The notes beneath the pieces were generated by a model. The model did no database searches. It saw nothing but the letters and a program-made list of their open reading frames with translations, and had not been told where the DNA came from. From the NCBI GenBank assembly GCA_965240325.2, contig OZ251230.1, forward strand, positions 1,860,001 to 1,924,000: 64,000 bases of DNA, given 5' to 3'. Made by a program: the position numbers and the translations under genes. Numbering within the stretch: the stretch's first letter is position 1; every line of letters begins with the position of its first letter. The DNA is from Rebecca billardiae RCC1528 (lineage: Eukaryota > Haptophyta). Positions 9,723 to 20,883 of the stretch are shown here, piece after piece.

Positions 9723-9986
9723 ATCGACGAGCGCCACGACACTATCCCCATGTGAGGAGCAGGAGCCACTCTGACTCACTAGCCAGCAGGACTCTGCTCA
9801 GAATCGGAGTCTGCTCACGTCTGCTGGAGTCCTGCGGGCGCGCGCCGCGGCGTCCGTGCCCAAGCTGCCGTGCCAGTTGGCGGCTTGGCGCTGCCACTGC
9901 TGAGGCAACTTCCACCGGACAGCCGACCGCAGCCGGCCGGGTACAGCAGGTTTTGAACCGAAGGCCGTCATCGTCGTCGTCGTCGG

Positions 9987-12900
9987 ATGTCGCTGCACTT
10001 CTGGAGCTTCCTCCACGACGACGCGCCGGAGGCCGAGGCGAACGCGCTCCCGGCGCGAGTGAGGCTCTCGACGCCCGTCGTGCAGGTGGCGTGCGGCGCG
10101 CGCCACGTCGTCGTCCTGCGCGTCGATGCGCTCGTCCTCACGTTTGGCGCCGGCGCGTCGGGCGCGCTCGGCCACGGCGCATACGACGACAGCGCGACGC
10201 CTCGGATCGTCGAGGCGCTGCGCGGCGTGCGCACGCGGCACGTGGGGGCGGGTCGGTTCCACTCGCTCGCGCTCGCAGCTCCGAGCGGCTCCGAGCGCAG
10301 CGACGTGTACGGCTGGGGCGTGTGCGGCCTTGGCCTCGCTGAGGAGAGCGCGCTGGCCGAGCCGGTGCCGACGCGCGTCAGCGCGCTCGCGCAGGTGCAC
10401 GCGCACTCGATCGCGTGCGGCTGGCACCTGTGCGCGGCGGCGGGGCCGGGAGGCGGCGTTGCCGTGTGGAGCGGCGACTGGCGCGAGCCCGTGTGGGCCG
10501 ACACGACCGCGCTCGCCGCGCTGCGCGTGCCACCAGGCGGTCTTGCGTGCGGCACCCGACACGCCGCGATCCGGACTGAGGACGCGTGCGCGTACCTCGT
10601 GCGGCTGCGCGAGGACGGCAGCGGCTTCGACGCGCCGTTCGCCGTCGGCCAGCTCAACGGGCGCTGCGTCGGCATCGCCGCGGCCGGCGGGCTCACGTGC
10701 GCGCAGCTGGTACCAACGGAGGCGCTGCAGACACACGCGGCGCCGAACCCTCCGGCGGCGCCGCCCCCGGCGGCGGCGGCGGCGGCGGGCGTGGAGGCGG
10801 AGGCACGGGCCGGGCTTGCCGGCGCGGATGCAGATGGCGCGATGCACTTCGTGCTCGTGCTGGACAGCGCGAGCGACCGCCCGTCCCTGCTCGCCGCCGA
10901 GCGCGTGCTCAGCCGTGACGAGTGTGCGCGCGTTCGCGCGGCGGGAGGCGGCGCGCTGCGGCTGCTTGCGCTCGCGGCCGCGGGCAGCGTGGTCGCTGAC
11001 CTGTCCGCGCGCGTGCGCACGCTGCGCGCGCGCGACGGCGTGCGCGAGAGCACCGATCCGGACGACGCGGAGGGCGCCGAGTCCGGGCTGCCCGGCGGCG
11101 CGGCCGGAAGGCTGTTACTTCCATTACTCAACAACTTACCCACGCTGGGTGTCGCAGTGGGCGCGGGCATCGTGGCGGCGATCGCGCCGCTGGCGCGGGC
11201 GCGGGGCAGCGCGGAGGGCGGCGCGCTCAGCCCGCGCGCGGCGCGGCGCTCCGGCAGCGCCGGCAGCTCGCCGCGCTCCCCAGCCGGCGGCGCCGCCAAG
11301 CAGTTTCGATCCGGAGGAAGCCCGTCCCGCGCCGCGGCGCAGCGCTCGCCACCGCCGCGCGGGAGCGAGCAGCGGCCGCGGCGCGCGGCGGTGTCTGAGC
11401 GCTCGCCGTCGGAGGCGAACCGGCAGTGGCGGGAGGCGCCGAGCGCCGACGGCGCGCAGGGCGCGCTCGGCGCTGCGGAGGCTTCTGCCGAGCGCGCGGG
11501 CCCACCGCCCGCACGGCCTGATGCGCACGCGGCGGCACCGCCCACGGCCACCATTGCACCCTCGACGCAGCCCGGGAGATGGGGGTCCGGCGGCGCGGCA
11601 GCGGGCACAGAGGCAGCTAGCGCGGCGGCGGGCGCGCGCGTCGGTGGGTGGCAGCGCGGCGCGGACGGCTGGCGGCGCATCCCTCCGGCTCCGCCCGCGC
11701 CCGAGCCGCCGCCCGTCGGCGCGTGCGGCCAAGGGTTAGGGTTAGGCGGCTCAGGGTTAGGGTTAGGCGGTCAGCTGCCGTCTCCATCCTGCACCTTCGT
11801 GCCACGCTCGGCGAGCCCCGGAGGGGACGCGGGCGCAGCGGGCGGCGGCGGCGCGCGCAGCCTGCCGGCGTCGCCGTCCTCCGCCGGCGGGGCCGGCGGC
11901 GGCGGCGGCGGGAGCGCCAGCCGCGGCCGGGGCTGGCGCGACGGCGGCGCGGCGCTCGGCGGCCAAGTGCGGAGCTGGGCGGCGCGCGGCGGCGCCGGCG
12001 GCGGCCCCGGCCACGCGCCTCGCGCTCTGGAGGCTGCGTTCAGGCGCTTCGCCGAGGACGCGGACTCGCCCGGACCCGAGTCGGACTCGGCTGGGCCGAG
12101 CGCGCTGCGCGCGACCTGGCCTGCGCCGCTGGACGCGCGCGCAGCCGCCGTGAGCGCGCCGGCATCGCCGGTGGCCGGCGGCAGCGGCAGCACACGGCGC
12201 GCTCGCGGCGCCGCGGCTGGCGGTGTCGGCTCGCCGCCGCCAGCGGCGCCGCCGTGGGTGCAGCCGCCGTGGTCGCAGTCGCGCGGCGTGGGGCAGCCGG
12301 CGGGCGGGCGCGAGCGCGAGCGCAGCCCGATGGCCGCGGCCAGCGAGCCGCCGCACTCGCCACCCTCGCTGCCGCCGCCACCGCCGCGCTCTTCGGCCGT
12401 CAAGGCTTGCTCGCCCGCGGGCCGGAGCGCTCGGCGGCAGACACTCGTGCCGGCCGGCGCGGGGGTCGGCGCCGCGTCGGCGTCGCTGCTCGAGCTGTGG
12501 CTGAGCCACGCGGACGACGAGGGCGCGCAGGACGGCGCGGCCGAGGCCGAGGCCTTCCTGTACAGCCTGCGCCGCGCGCGCGTTGCCTTGACGTGGCGCG
12601 CGCTGCGCGCGTGGCGCGAGCGTGCACGCCGCGCGGCGCTCGCGCGCCGCCGTGCGTCGCACCTGCGCGCCACGCGCGCGTACGCCAGCGTGCGCGCGGC
12701 GATGTGGAGCCTTCGGCTGCGCGCGGCGCTGTGCGCGCGCGAGCGCACGCGCGAGGCCGCGCTCGCGCGCCAGCTCGCGCGCCTGCGCCGGCGCGCGGCG
12801 CTCGCGCGCTGGCGCGGCCGCGCGCGCGGCCGCCACCGTGGCCGCGATGAGCGCGCGCGCAGAGCGCGCCTGGCGCGCGCGCTCGCGCGGCTGCGCGCGC

Positions 12901-14369
12901 TGCACACCGCGGTGCGTGCCGCGCGCACCCTCGCGCGCGTGGGCAGCGTGCGCGCGGACGCGTCTCGCGCCGCGCGCGCCGTGGCACTCTGGCGTGAGGC
13001 GGCGGCGGCCGAGCGCGCGCGCCGCGCGCGCGCGCGCCGCTCGCGATCACGCGCGGCGCTGCGCGCGGCGCTCGGCGCGTGGGCGCAGCGCGCAGCCGAG
13101 GAGCGGCGGCGCGCGCACGCGCGGCGGCGCGCTGCGGAGGCGCTCGGCCGCGCGATGGGCGCGTGGCGCCGCGCGCTCGCCCGCTCGCCGCGCCACCGCG
13201 CCGCCGCGCTCGCCGCGCGCACTGTCGGCGCGCGCGCGCGCGCGCGCGATCTCAGTCGCGCCTTGCTCTGCTTGCGTGCGCAGCGCGCGGGCGGCGTGCG
13301 CGCGGCGCTGGTGGCGGCGCGGCGGCGTGCGGCCCGCGCGCTCGCGCTCGAGCGCGCGGTGCACGCGTGGCGCGCATCCGTCGCCGTGCGCGCCGCCGCG
13401 CGCGCGCTCGTCGTGCGCGCGCTCGGCGCGTGGCGCGCGCCGGCGTCCGCGCGCGCACTGCGCACATGGGAGCGACGGGCGCACGCGCGCCGGCAGCGGC
13501 GCGCGCTGCGCGTGGGCGCTGCCCTGCACCGCTGGCGCGGCGTGGCCGCCAGCGCGCGCGCCTCGCTGGCTCGGACGCGGCGCGCGCAACAGCTCGCCGC
13601 CGGCGCGCAGCTGCGCGCGTGGCGTGCCCACGCGCGCGCGCGCCGCGCCGCGCGCGCCGCGAGCCGCGCCGCTGAGGCGTTGGCCTTGCGGACGGCGCGC
13701 GGCGCGGCGATGGTGCGCGTGCGCGCGTGGCGCGCGACGGCGCGGCGGCGCGCGCGCGCGGCGCGGCTCGCTGCGGAGGCGCGGCGCGAGCGCGCGGCGC
13801 GCGCGCTGCGCTCCTGGGCGGCCACGGCGGCGACTCGCGCCGCGCAGGCGCGCGAGCGCCGCGCCGCGCTGCGCCGCGCGCTCGCGCGCTGGCACGCGCG
13901 CGCGCGCGCCGCGCGCTCGCTCGCGCGCCGCCGCGAGCGCGCGCTCGGCGCCGCGCTCGGCAGCGCTCTGCTCGCGAGCGCGCGCGACATGCTGCGCGCA
14001 TGGGCCGCCTCGGTGAGCGACGAGCGCACACGCGCGGCCCTGCGCACGGCCGCCGCCGAGGCGCGCGCGCTCGGCGCCGCGCTGCGCGGCGATGGCGATG
14101 GCGCCGCGCGCCCGCTGCGCGCCGCGCCGGCAGCGGCCGCCGACAGGCTGCTCTGGACTTGCGGCTATGAGCGGCTGATGCGCGCGCTCCACCGGTGGGC
14201 GGCGCCACTCGGCGTGCGCGGCGCGTTCGAGGCGTGGCTCGCCCTCGCGTTGCTCCTCGGCGGCCCGACCGCGCGGCTGCATACGCACATGGGCACCGGC
14301 GTCGGTGGCAGCCGCGGCGCGCGCGGCCGCGGCGTAGCCAGCGCGCGCTCGGCCGCACGGCGGCTGTGA
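9987..14369 (+). CDS. Giant RCC1-repeat / Sfi1-like tryptophan-repeat protein
   Basis: A 1460-residue single open frame in three parts. Residues about 1-235 carry RCC1-like beta-propeller repeats (VVQVACGARHVVVLR, LTFGAGASGALGHG, HVGAGRFHSLAL, DVYGWGVCGLG). Residues about 235-830 are low-complexity Ser/Pro/Gly/Ala, including GLGLGG repeats from telomere-like DNA. Residues about 835-1410 are an Arg/Ala-rich helix with about 16 regularly spaced Trp units (ALRAWRERA, LARWRGRA, LGAWAQRA, MGAWRRAL, LHRWRGVA, LRAWRAHA, LRSWAATA), the pattern of Sfi1 centrin-binding repeats. By analogy it could be a centrosome or basal-body scaffold with a propeller head. Alternating GC inflates Arg/Ala, so the helix could be partly compositional, but the Trp spacing argues for selection. 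An AT-richer patch near 11111-11158 might be an intron end. Confidence 0.7.
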   Translation: MSLHFWSFLHDDAPEAEANALPARVRLSTPVVQVACGARHVVVLRVDALVLTFGAGASGALGHGAYDDSATPRIVEALRGVRTRHVGAGRFHSLALAAPSGSERSDVYGWGVCGLGLAEESALAEPVPTRVSALAQVHAHSIACGWHLCAAAGPGGGVAVWSGDWREPVWADTTALAALRVPPGGLACGTRHAAIRTEDACAYLVRLREDGSGFDAPFAVGQLNGRCVGIAAAGGLTCAQLVPTEALQTHAAPNPPAAPPPAAAAAAGVEAEARAGLAGADADGAMHFVLVLDSASDRPSLLAAERVLSRDECARVRAAGGGALRLLALAAAGSVVADLSARVRTLRARDGVRESTDPDDAEGAESGLPGGAAGRLLLPLLNNLPTLGVAVGAGIVAAIAPLARARGSAEGGALSPRAARRSGSAGSSPRSPAGGAAKQFRSGGSPSRAAAQRSPPPRGSEQRPRRAAVSERSPSEANRQWREAPSADGAQGALGAAEASAERAGPPPARPDAHAAAPPTATIAPSTQPGRWGSGGAAAGTEAASAAAGARVGGWQRGADGWRRIPPAPPAPEPPPVGACGQGLGLGGSGLGLGGQLPSPSCTFVPRSASPGGDAGAAGGGGARSLPASPSSAGGAGGGGGGSASRGRGWRDGGAALGGQVRSWAARGGAGGGPGHAPRALEAAFRRFAEDADSPGPESDSAGPSALRATWPAPLDARAAAVSAPASPVAGGSGSTRRARGAAAGGVGSPPPAAPPWVQPPWSQSRGVGQPAGGRERERSPMAAASEPPHSPPSLPPPPPRSSAVKACSPAGRSARRQTLVPAGAGVGAASASLLELWLSHADDEGAQDGAAEAEAFLYSLRRARVALTWRALRAWRERARRAALARRRASHLRATRAYASVRAAMWSLRLRAALCARERTREAALARQLARLRRRAALARWRGRARGRHRGRDERARRARLARALARLRALHTAVRAARTLARVGSVRADASRAARAVALWREAAAAERARRARARRSRSRAALRAALGAWAQRAAEERRRAHARRRAAEALGRAMGAWRRALARSPRHRAAALAARTVGARARARDLSRALLCLRAQRAGGVRAALVAARRRAARALALERAVHAWRASVAVRAAARALVVRALGAWRAPASARALRTWERRAHARRQRRALRVGAALHRWRGVAASARASLARTRRAQQLAAGAQLRAWRAHARARRAARAASRAAEALALRTARGAAMVRVRAWRATARRRARAARLAAEARRERAARALRSWAATAATRAAQARERRAALRRALARWHARARAARSLARRRERALGAALGSALLASARDMLRAWAASVSDERTRAALRTAAAEARALGAALRGDGDGAARPLRAAPAAAADRLLWTCGYERLMRALHRWAAPLGVRGAFEAWLALALLLGGPTARLHTHMGTGVGGSRGARGRGVASARSAARRL
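11732..11769 (+). repeat. Telomere-like TTAGGG repeats inside a coding region
   Basis: Two blocks of two tandem agggtt-type units (agggttagggttaggcgg) separated by ctc. They stay in frame and encode GLGLGG twice. Interstitial telomere-like tracts can mark healed breaks or be chance minisatellites. Confidence 0.8.
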
Positions 14370-15267
14370 CAACGCGCATCACTGCGACGCATCGCCACGG
14401 GGCATGGCGCGCTCGCAGCAGCGGTGAGGTCGACACACCCCGCAGGAACCGATGAGGCAGCCGCGCGGCACGCTTGCTTCGGTCAGCGCAACGCGGCCCA
14501 TGCATCATGCGCGCACGGTCATGGACGAGTTCTCGTCAGCATTTCTCGTCAGCAACGGTAGTCGTCTGTCGGCAGTATACTGCGTTACGACACGACACTG
14601 CGGACACACGTGTCACGTCGTACACGTCATGGGCGGTCATGGCGACCAGTAATCAGCAGTAGTCGTAGTATAGTATCATAATTCATGGCCCGCGGTGCAG
14701 GGCGGAGCGCGTAGCGTGGAGCCCCACCGGGGGCCCTCACTAAGTTACTTGAGTCACTACGTTGTCAAAAAGATCTTTTGATCAAAGAAAAGGGGACGGG
14801 GGACGATTTTTAGGGTTGTTGGAGGGTGAGTTTTCGATTTTTTGAGGGGTACGGTACAATGCTGTCCATCCCAAGCTTAAAAGGCCGCGCCCGGGTCATT
14901 TCGCGTATGTCGTTGGACGGCCGTCACATTGTCAGTAAACGAATCTGCGCCATTGGGTAATGCCCGGGGCCGGACTCCGCCCAGCACCAGACAACAGTGA
15001 TCCACTCCGGACTGGGCGGTCCGGCGATCGCTCCCGGCGATGAGTCGATGACCAGTGGACCTCTCGACCCGCAGTCAAACGCCGGCGACGCGGCGCGGGC
15101 GCGCAAGACAGATCAGAAATCCTGATTCCTGGACGCGCACGCGAACCGGCTCGGCATGCGGAACGCGTTGATGCGCTTGGGGACGCACGACATCGGGCCG
15201 TTCTGAAACGACACCGGGCGAAACTCTACCGCGTGCACGCGCGGACCGGCGGACCGCAGGCCGCGGC
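14370..15267. other. Intergenic with an inverted copy of repeat R1
   Basis: No gene is seen. The segment 14686-14846 is an inverted, diverged copy of repeat R1 found at 40767-40935 and 42205-42376. The remainder is mixed composition with no recognisable feature. Confidence 0.5.
14686..14846 (-). repeat. Dispersed repeat R1, inverted copy
   Basis: The reverse complement aligns to 40767-40935 and 42205-42376: shared cgcggtgcagggcggagcgc block, a central aaaaagatctttgatc-like block, an A/G-rich tract with ggggacggggg, and a tttttagggt block at the end. This copy is the most diverged of the three. Confidence 0.8.
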
Positions 15268-16660
15268 GTGACGACTGCGACACTGCGCGACGCGAAGGAG
15301 CAGGTGCTGGCGCCGCAGATGGCGGTGCGGGCGTTCTGCCCGAGCTGCAACAACCCGCTGCTCTCGGGCCAGGTGCATCAGCGCATCCAGGACCGCCGCT
15401 GCCACGTGCTAACCAAGGTGGTGGGCAAGTTGCGTGCGCCGAAGACACTACGCGACCGTGTGCGAGCAAGGCGTGCCAAGATGATCGACACGGCGAAGCA
15501 GGTGGTGATCGAGGCGCTGAGCCTGATCATGGTGAGGCGCATCTTCTCGACCTGCCCGACGCGCAGACCACGCAGGCGTCGCTTCCGGGCGCGTGGGACT
15601 CGCGCACCAAGACGGTGTGGCGCGTGGACCCTGTCGCCAAGGCGGTCAACTCCGCCTGGCCGCTGGAGGTGGTCGCTCGCCGCGCCTGGCCAACCTGGTG
15701 CACGAGGGGCCAGCTGATGGCGGCGGTGGTGCCACCGATGAAGCTGATCTTCGTGCAGCGCAAGGACGCGTCGGGCCCGTTCTCCCACGTGCTCAAGATC
15801 GTCTTCCGCGTCGCGACGATGAGCGTCGCTGCTCTGTGCGCGGCGCGCGCGCGCGCGCGCGCGCGCGACGGGCACGTGGCGCGCCGACCAGCCGTACGGC
15901 GCTGACTGTTGACGCACCTCGCGCATGCGCTACCCCGGCCGCGCCGCCGCCGCCGCCGCGCAGGCATGCTCTCGTAGGAGGAGACGGCGGAGCTGCGCGC
16001 ACACATGGCCGCGCGCGGCTCTCGGTCGGACGGTCGGCGATCACGGGCGCGCTGCCGGCCCGGCGCGCCGCTGAACGACGAGTAGGCCGCGCTGGAGGAG
16101 TACGTCCGCCGCCGCGCTCCGCCTGCGCGAGCAGCGCTCCGCCGCGCCCGACCCGCTGGCCGAGCAGCTGCGCAGCGACCGCGCCATCGCAGAGCAGCTG
16201 CAGCGCGAGGAGATGGCGGCACGCGCGGGCGGCGCGCCCGTGACGCTGCACTCGGCCGAGGTCGACGAGGACGCGCAGATGGCGCTGGCGCTGCTGCTCG
16301 TGTGCGAGGCGTGCGACCAGGACACACGCGCGCTGCGCAACGCTGAGCGCCGGATCCGTTTTCGGCGCCGTAAGGTGCGCAAGGCGCTGGCAGCGGAGCG
16401 CACCGGGGCGGCGGCGCATGCGCGCACGCGGCGCGCTCGCGGTCGATGCGCGGCAACTCCAACCGCCTCGGCAAGCGCAAGCAGCGGGACGATGGCGGCG
16501 CCGCGGCGGCGGGTGCGATGAACAAATCGGACGAGCGCGCCAAGTCCCGACGCATCGCCAACGCCGCCAAGCTGTTCGAGGACATGGACGGCGACGAGAT
16601 CGCGGCCGCGGCGCACGCGGCGGGCAAGCTGGACTGCCAACTTGCGACGCGTCTCGCAGA
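15268..16660 (+). pseudogene. Frameshifted coding remnants, unidentified protein(s)
   Basis: Four consecutive coding-like pieces read rightward but in alternating frames: about 15268-15540 (contains FCPSCNNPLLSGQ and DTAKQVVIEALSLI), 15541-15830 (VWRVDPVAKAVNSAWPLEVV and MKLIFVQRKDASGPFSHVL), 16087-16430 (PLAEQLRSDRAIAEQLQREE and DEDAQMALALLLVCEACDQD) and 16446-16660 (SRRIANAAKLFEDMDGDEI). A (GC)n tract near 15840-15868 lies between pieces two and three. No ATG opens the first piece. I cannot name the family. Frameshifts without convincing splice sites suggest a decayed gene, although a multi-exon gene with unrecognised introns is possible. Confidence 0.4.
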
Positions 16661-17654
16661 CTGCCACTGCCACTGGGCCTGGCCCATTATAAATCTTCAT
16701 ACGACATTGAGCAGCTACGACATTGAGCAGCCGAGCAGCCGACGGAGGGTGCACCGCGGGCCCCTAACTGCGTTGGTTCTACGGAAGGACCGCGGAACGC
16801 GGTCATATACTATTAGTCTAATTATTACTATCATACGATGCCAGATTGCCAGCACTGCAGCAGGCCAGCCAGCAGCGGGCGGCAGCGGGCGCGGCAGACC
16901 GCAGTACTTAGCCGCACGGTATGTATGAGTCATCTGACATCTCGGCAGCCGCATCAGTAATTCAGTAGTAGTATAATCTGAGTAGTATATTTCTGAGTAC
17001 TCATGCAGGCGGCAATAATCGCGGGCAATAAGGAGCTGTCGTCACGTTAAGAAACTGGGGCTTGCTGCTATCTGCGGATCTGGCCTAGATTCTAGAAACT
17101 GAGACTAGCGATTGGCTGGTTCGCTATACGCATAGTCACGACACTAAGAAACCGGGACTAGCTACTGTCGTCGCGGCTGACCGGACGGAGTGGTCCGCCG
17201 AGGCGCAGTGCCCGTGGGACGCGGCGCGCGGCCCGACTACGAGTACAGGCCACGTCCCGACTCCTCTGATGACTGACTCCTGGACAGTGCACCGCGGCAT
17301 CCATGCAACATCGTTACAGTGCCAGAGTTGCTCCAAAATGGCCCATCAAAAAGTCATTAATTTCGTCGGCCTCGCCAGCCGGGCCTTTGAAAGACTCAGT
17401 GGGGGGCTCTGCCCCCCTGCCGCCCCTGCGCCCCCCGCGCCTGCGCGGCGGGCGGACCTATAGCGCTAATAAGAAACTGAGACTCCGTAGGCACTCGACC
17501 TACACCGAATGACGGCTAAGAAACCGAGACTACTGTAGCCGCAGTGAGATCTGCTCTGACTTCTTATTGCCCGCGATTGCCTGTAGTGCATTGATCATCG
17601 GACTGTTCGACATCAGCCACGGTCAACTGCTACTGCTATAATTCGATGACGATA

Positions 17655-17656
<2 letters not shown>
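16661..17656. other. Intergenic with an inverted repeat R2 fragment
   Basis: Positions 16741-16806 are an inverted, diverged fragment of repeat R2 (37891-38020, 41085-41214), including the near-palindrome ggaccgcggaacgcggtc. The rest is AT-richer than the gene regions and has no recognisable gene. A polypyrimidine/G-rich patch at 17400-17450 is low complexity. Confidence 0.5.
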
Positions 17657-18123
<467 letters not shown>

Positions 18124-19215
18124 TCAGTGCGCCCCGCCCACGAGCAATGTTTTGTTCTGATTCGTGCCCTTGCGCAGCACCGTGGGCACCCACCCCTTTG
18201 GCATGGTGCCGGCAGGCGCGTCCAGAGCGGCCACGCCATGCTCGTTCGGGAGGAGGACGCCGAAGCCGAGGCTGGGCGGGAAGATCCCTCGGTTGTCGAC
18301 GATCTCCAGAATGCGCGAAGAGTTGCGCACGTTCGCCTTTAGGTGCGCCCAGAAGGCAGGCACGCCGCCGCGCATCCGCGGGCTCGCAAACGACGACCAG
18401 TCATAAACGTCGTGAAATAAAACGAGCCTGCAGTATGGGCCCACGCGCTCAAAGTCCGCCCGGACCGCGGCGTAGGAGTGATACGCGTCGATGTAGCACA
18501 CGTCGATGAGCTCTCCCCTCGCGCGCATCCCGTCGAGCATGGCGGGCAGCTGCGTCCGCGAGTCCACGTACTTGATGCCGATCGAGTTGAAGAGGCGCGT
18601 CGTGTTCCGCGTCATGAAGTGCATGGTGATGTCGGCGGCGTACGCCTTGAGGGCGGAGCCCGCCGGGGCGAAGCGGCTGAGGAAGGTGGACACGAGGCAG
18701 GCGTTCCAGCCCGTGAACACGCCGTACTCGAGGTACGTGCGCACCGGCGCGGCGTGCGCCGCGACCGTCTGCATCGCGCGCGACACCTGGTCCGGAATCT
18801 GGTACACGCCCTGCGTCTCAGAGTTCGCGCTGCGCGGGGTCATGAACTTGGCGTCCGGGCCAAAGAGGATCCGCCCATCCGGCGTGTTGACGAGGCCAAT
18901 GTCGCGTATGATCTCTACCGCGCGCTGCGTGTCGAACAGCTCATCGCAGGACATCGTGCACATTCGCAGCAGGCCTGTGCACAGCCGAGCGTTTGTGCTG
19001 TGGCCGGCGCGTTGTACAGCACATGCGCGCGCGAGGCTCTGGCAGGCGGGCGACGAGCGACTGCAATGCTGCCGCGCACGGTCCGGCATCGGCGCCCCGA
19101 CGCCGAGCCGGCAGCCGGCCAGGCCGAGGAGAAAGACGATGCTCCAGGACCCTGGCAGTGGTGCCCCCACCATCGCTACACAGATCAGCGTGATTAAATA
19201 AGCATCGGAACCCAT
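18124..19215 (-). CDS. Signal-anchored class I SAM-dependent methyltransferase (Methyltransf_24-like)
   Basis: 363 residues from the ATG at 19215, chosen because two hydrophobic segments (AYLITLICVAMVGA and SWSIVFLLGLAGC) follow at once, giving a signal anchor. The catalytic domain starts near residue 150: YLEYGVFTGWNACLVSTFL is motif I (E-x-G-x-x-x-G, SAM binding), AYAADI the acidic strand, and IDVCYIDAYHSYAAVRADF followed by LVLFHDVYDW is the hallmark of the Methyltransf_24 class, which includes sugar and small-molecule O-methyltransferases. A luminal location would fit methylation of secreted glycans, but this is inference. The open frame extends upstream of 19215 with Arg-rich sequence that does not look coding. 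Confidence 0.75.
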   Translation of the reverse strand: MGSDAYLITLICVAMVGAPLPGSWSIVFLLGLAGCRLGVGAPMPDRARQHCSRSSPACQSLARACAVQRAGHSTNARLCTGLLRMCTMSCDELFDTQRAVEIIRDIGLVNTPDGRILFGPDAKFMTPRSANSETQGVYQIPDQVSRAMQTVAAHAAPVRTYLEYGVFTGWNACLVSTFLSRFAPAGSALKAYAADITMHFMTRNTTRLFNSIGIKYVDSRTQLPAMLDGMRARGELIDVCYIDAYHSYAAVRADFERVGPYCRLVLFHDVYDWSSFASPRMRGGVPAFWAHLKANVRNSSRILEIVDNRGIFPPSLGFGVLLPNEHGVAALDAPAGTMPKGWVPTVLRKGTNQNKTLLVGGAH

Positions 19216-20883
19216 CGTTTTGGTCAAAACTGGGCGCAAACAAAGTCTGGCGGTCTTTCTGCCGGCGGATCGCGTGATGGCAGGGGAGCACTGCAGCTGC
19301 GCCTTCTCCCCCGGGCGACCCGGCGCCAGCGGCGCGGCGCGCGCGCGGCTGCGACTCGGCGCTCGCGCTCGACCCGTACGACAGCCGCACCGGACTCGCT
19401 GCGCCCCTTGGCTCGCTTGCCCACCGAGCGCCGCGCGGACCTGGCATGCGGGCCGCGGGCCATGCCCAAGGTACCAATCATCAAATTTGTGCGACGCCGC
19501 TAGCGGCGAGGTTGGCACCGGCGACGAGTAGGATGGGTTCTTGACCTCCGCACGTCCCACGCGGAAGTCAAGAGCGCGTCGGAGCGGCCGGGGACCGCGA
19601 CCTCGTCGCTGCCGCCGTCGCACAAATTCGCGCACGTCGGCCGTGCCGGTGGGCACGTCGCCGCACGATGGCGGCTGCCTGACAGTTATAATTATAGTGG
19701 CTTAACCCCTTACAGAAAGTGATCAGACTGGCGGCCGAAGCCTCTAATCCCTCTATCATATGATAGCTCTCCAGCCCTACCCTTCCAAGTTCCAACCAAT
19801 CACCACCCATCGACGCGCGCCGCTTCGGCGGCTTCGCGCGGTCACGGCATAACTAAACTTTATGTATTGACATACCCGTATCACACCGAGCTCTTGTCAG
19901 CATGTCCACCATCCGTCCGCCGACGGGCGGAGGGCGTAGACGCCGAGTCGTCGCCGCCGAACGCCTCGGCGTGGTCGCACACTCCCCTGAGGGTGTAAAT
20001 ACAGTCCAGGCGCGACGTCATCTCATCACCTGCGCGCGAAATGAGACCGGCGATGACGTCACCCTTGCAGGCCGCGGATCGGGTCTGATCGGTCCTGACG
20101 GCGGAGAAGTTTTGTGCAACACGGCCCCAGAGCCGGCATTTGGTCGAGTACACCCGCTCGCTGTCCGGTGCACTTGCCGGCGGCTCCACGGGTGTGAACG
20201 TAGTCCGCATTCCCCTCTCCGCGCCCGTGTTTGACCACGCCGCGGTCGCGGCAACGCGCGCGCACCCCGAGTAAGTTTCATCTGTCTGTAACAATTTGCG
20301 GAGCGCGGCCCGGACTGGCCCGACTGCGGCACCGCCCGACGCCGAGGCTTTTGATGCAGAGTGCAGACTCGACACTTATGGCGATACTATATAGCCCCCT
20401 GATCATAAATAATGGTAGTAATTAATGAAAGTAATAATATCTGTCGTACGCGGTCCGAGGCAAGACGGTCCGAGCAGCGGCAAGACGGACACTCGCGGAC
20501 CAACGCTGCTCCTGCTGGCATGCGGTGCCAGCCCGCGCCGCGGGGCGGTGACACACCGCTAACGCCTAAGCTATAATGCTGTCAATGACGCTGATGCACC
20601 GAGTGCACGATTCTGCCAGCAAGGCCAAGCCGCTGCCCATAGTATAGTAGGTCATTTAGGCAGCCGCGGTCCTGACGCCGGTCATTTGCGGCTTATAGTG
20701 CCGGCTTATTCAGGCCGGGCGGTTCAGAATCAGGGGCCGCTGGCGCGGCTAAACGAGCGAGTGCTAAGAGTATAAAGAGAGTGAAGAGAGAGCCAGTCAG
20801 CCAGAGAGAGAGATGAGAGTCAGTCGTGAGCTCAAAAGCTGCCGTCGGCAGGGTTTGAGCCCGCTGAGCCGGGGACGGCAGGC
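19216..20883. other. Gene-free intergenic region
   Basis: I see no supportable gene. The short frames on both strands have shadow-like composition. An agagag purine patch lies at about 20775-20815, immediately before the ankyrin gene's 3' end. Confidence 0.4.

Noticed and set aside
11771-14047. Leftward 758-codon open frame opposite the giant RCC1/Sfi1-like gene
   Set aside because: Extreme GC content leaves several frames free of stops. Its product is an Arg/Ala/Ser string without domains, while the rightward frame has RCC1 repeats and spaced Trp.
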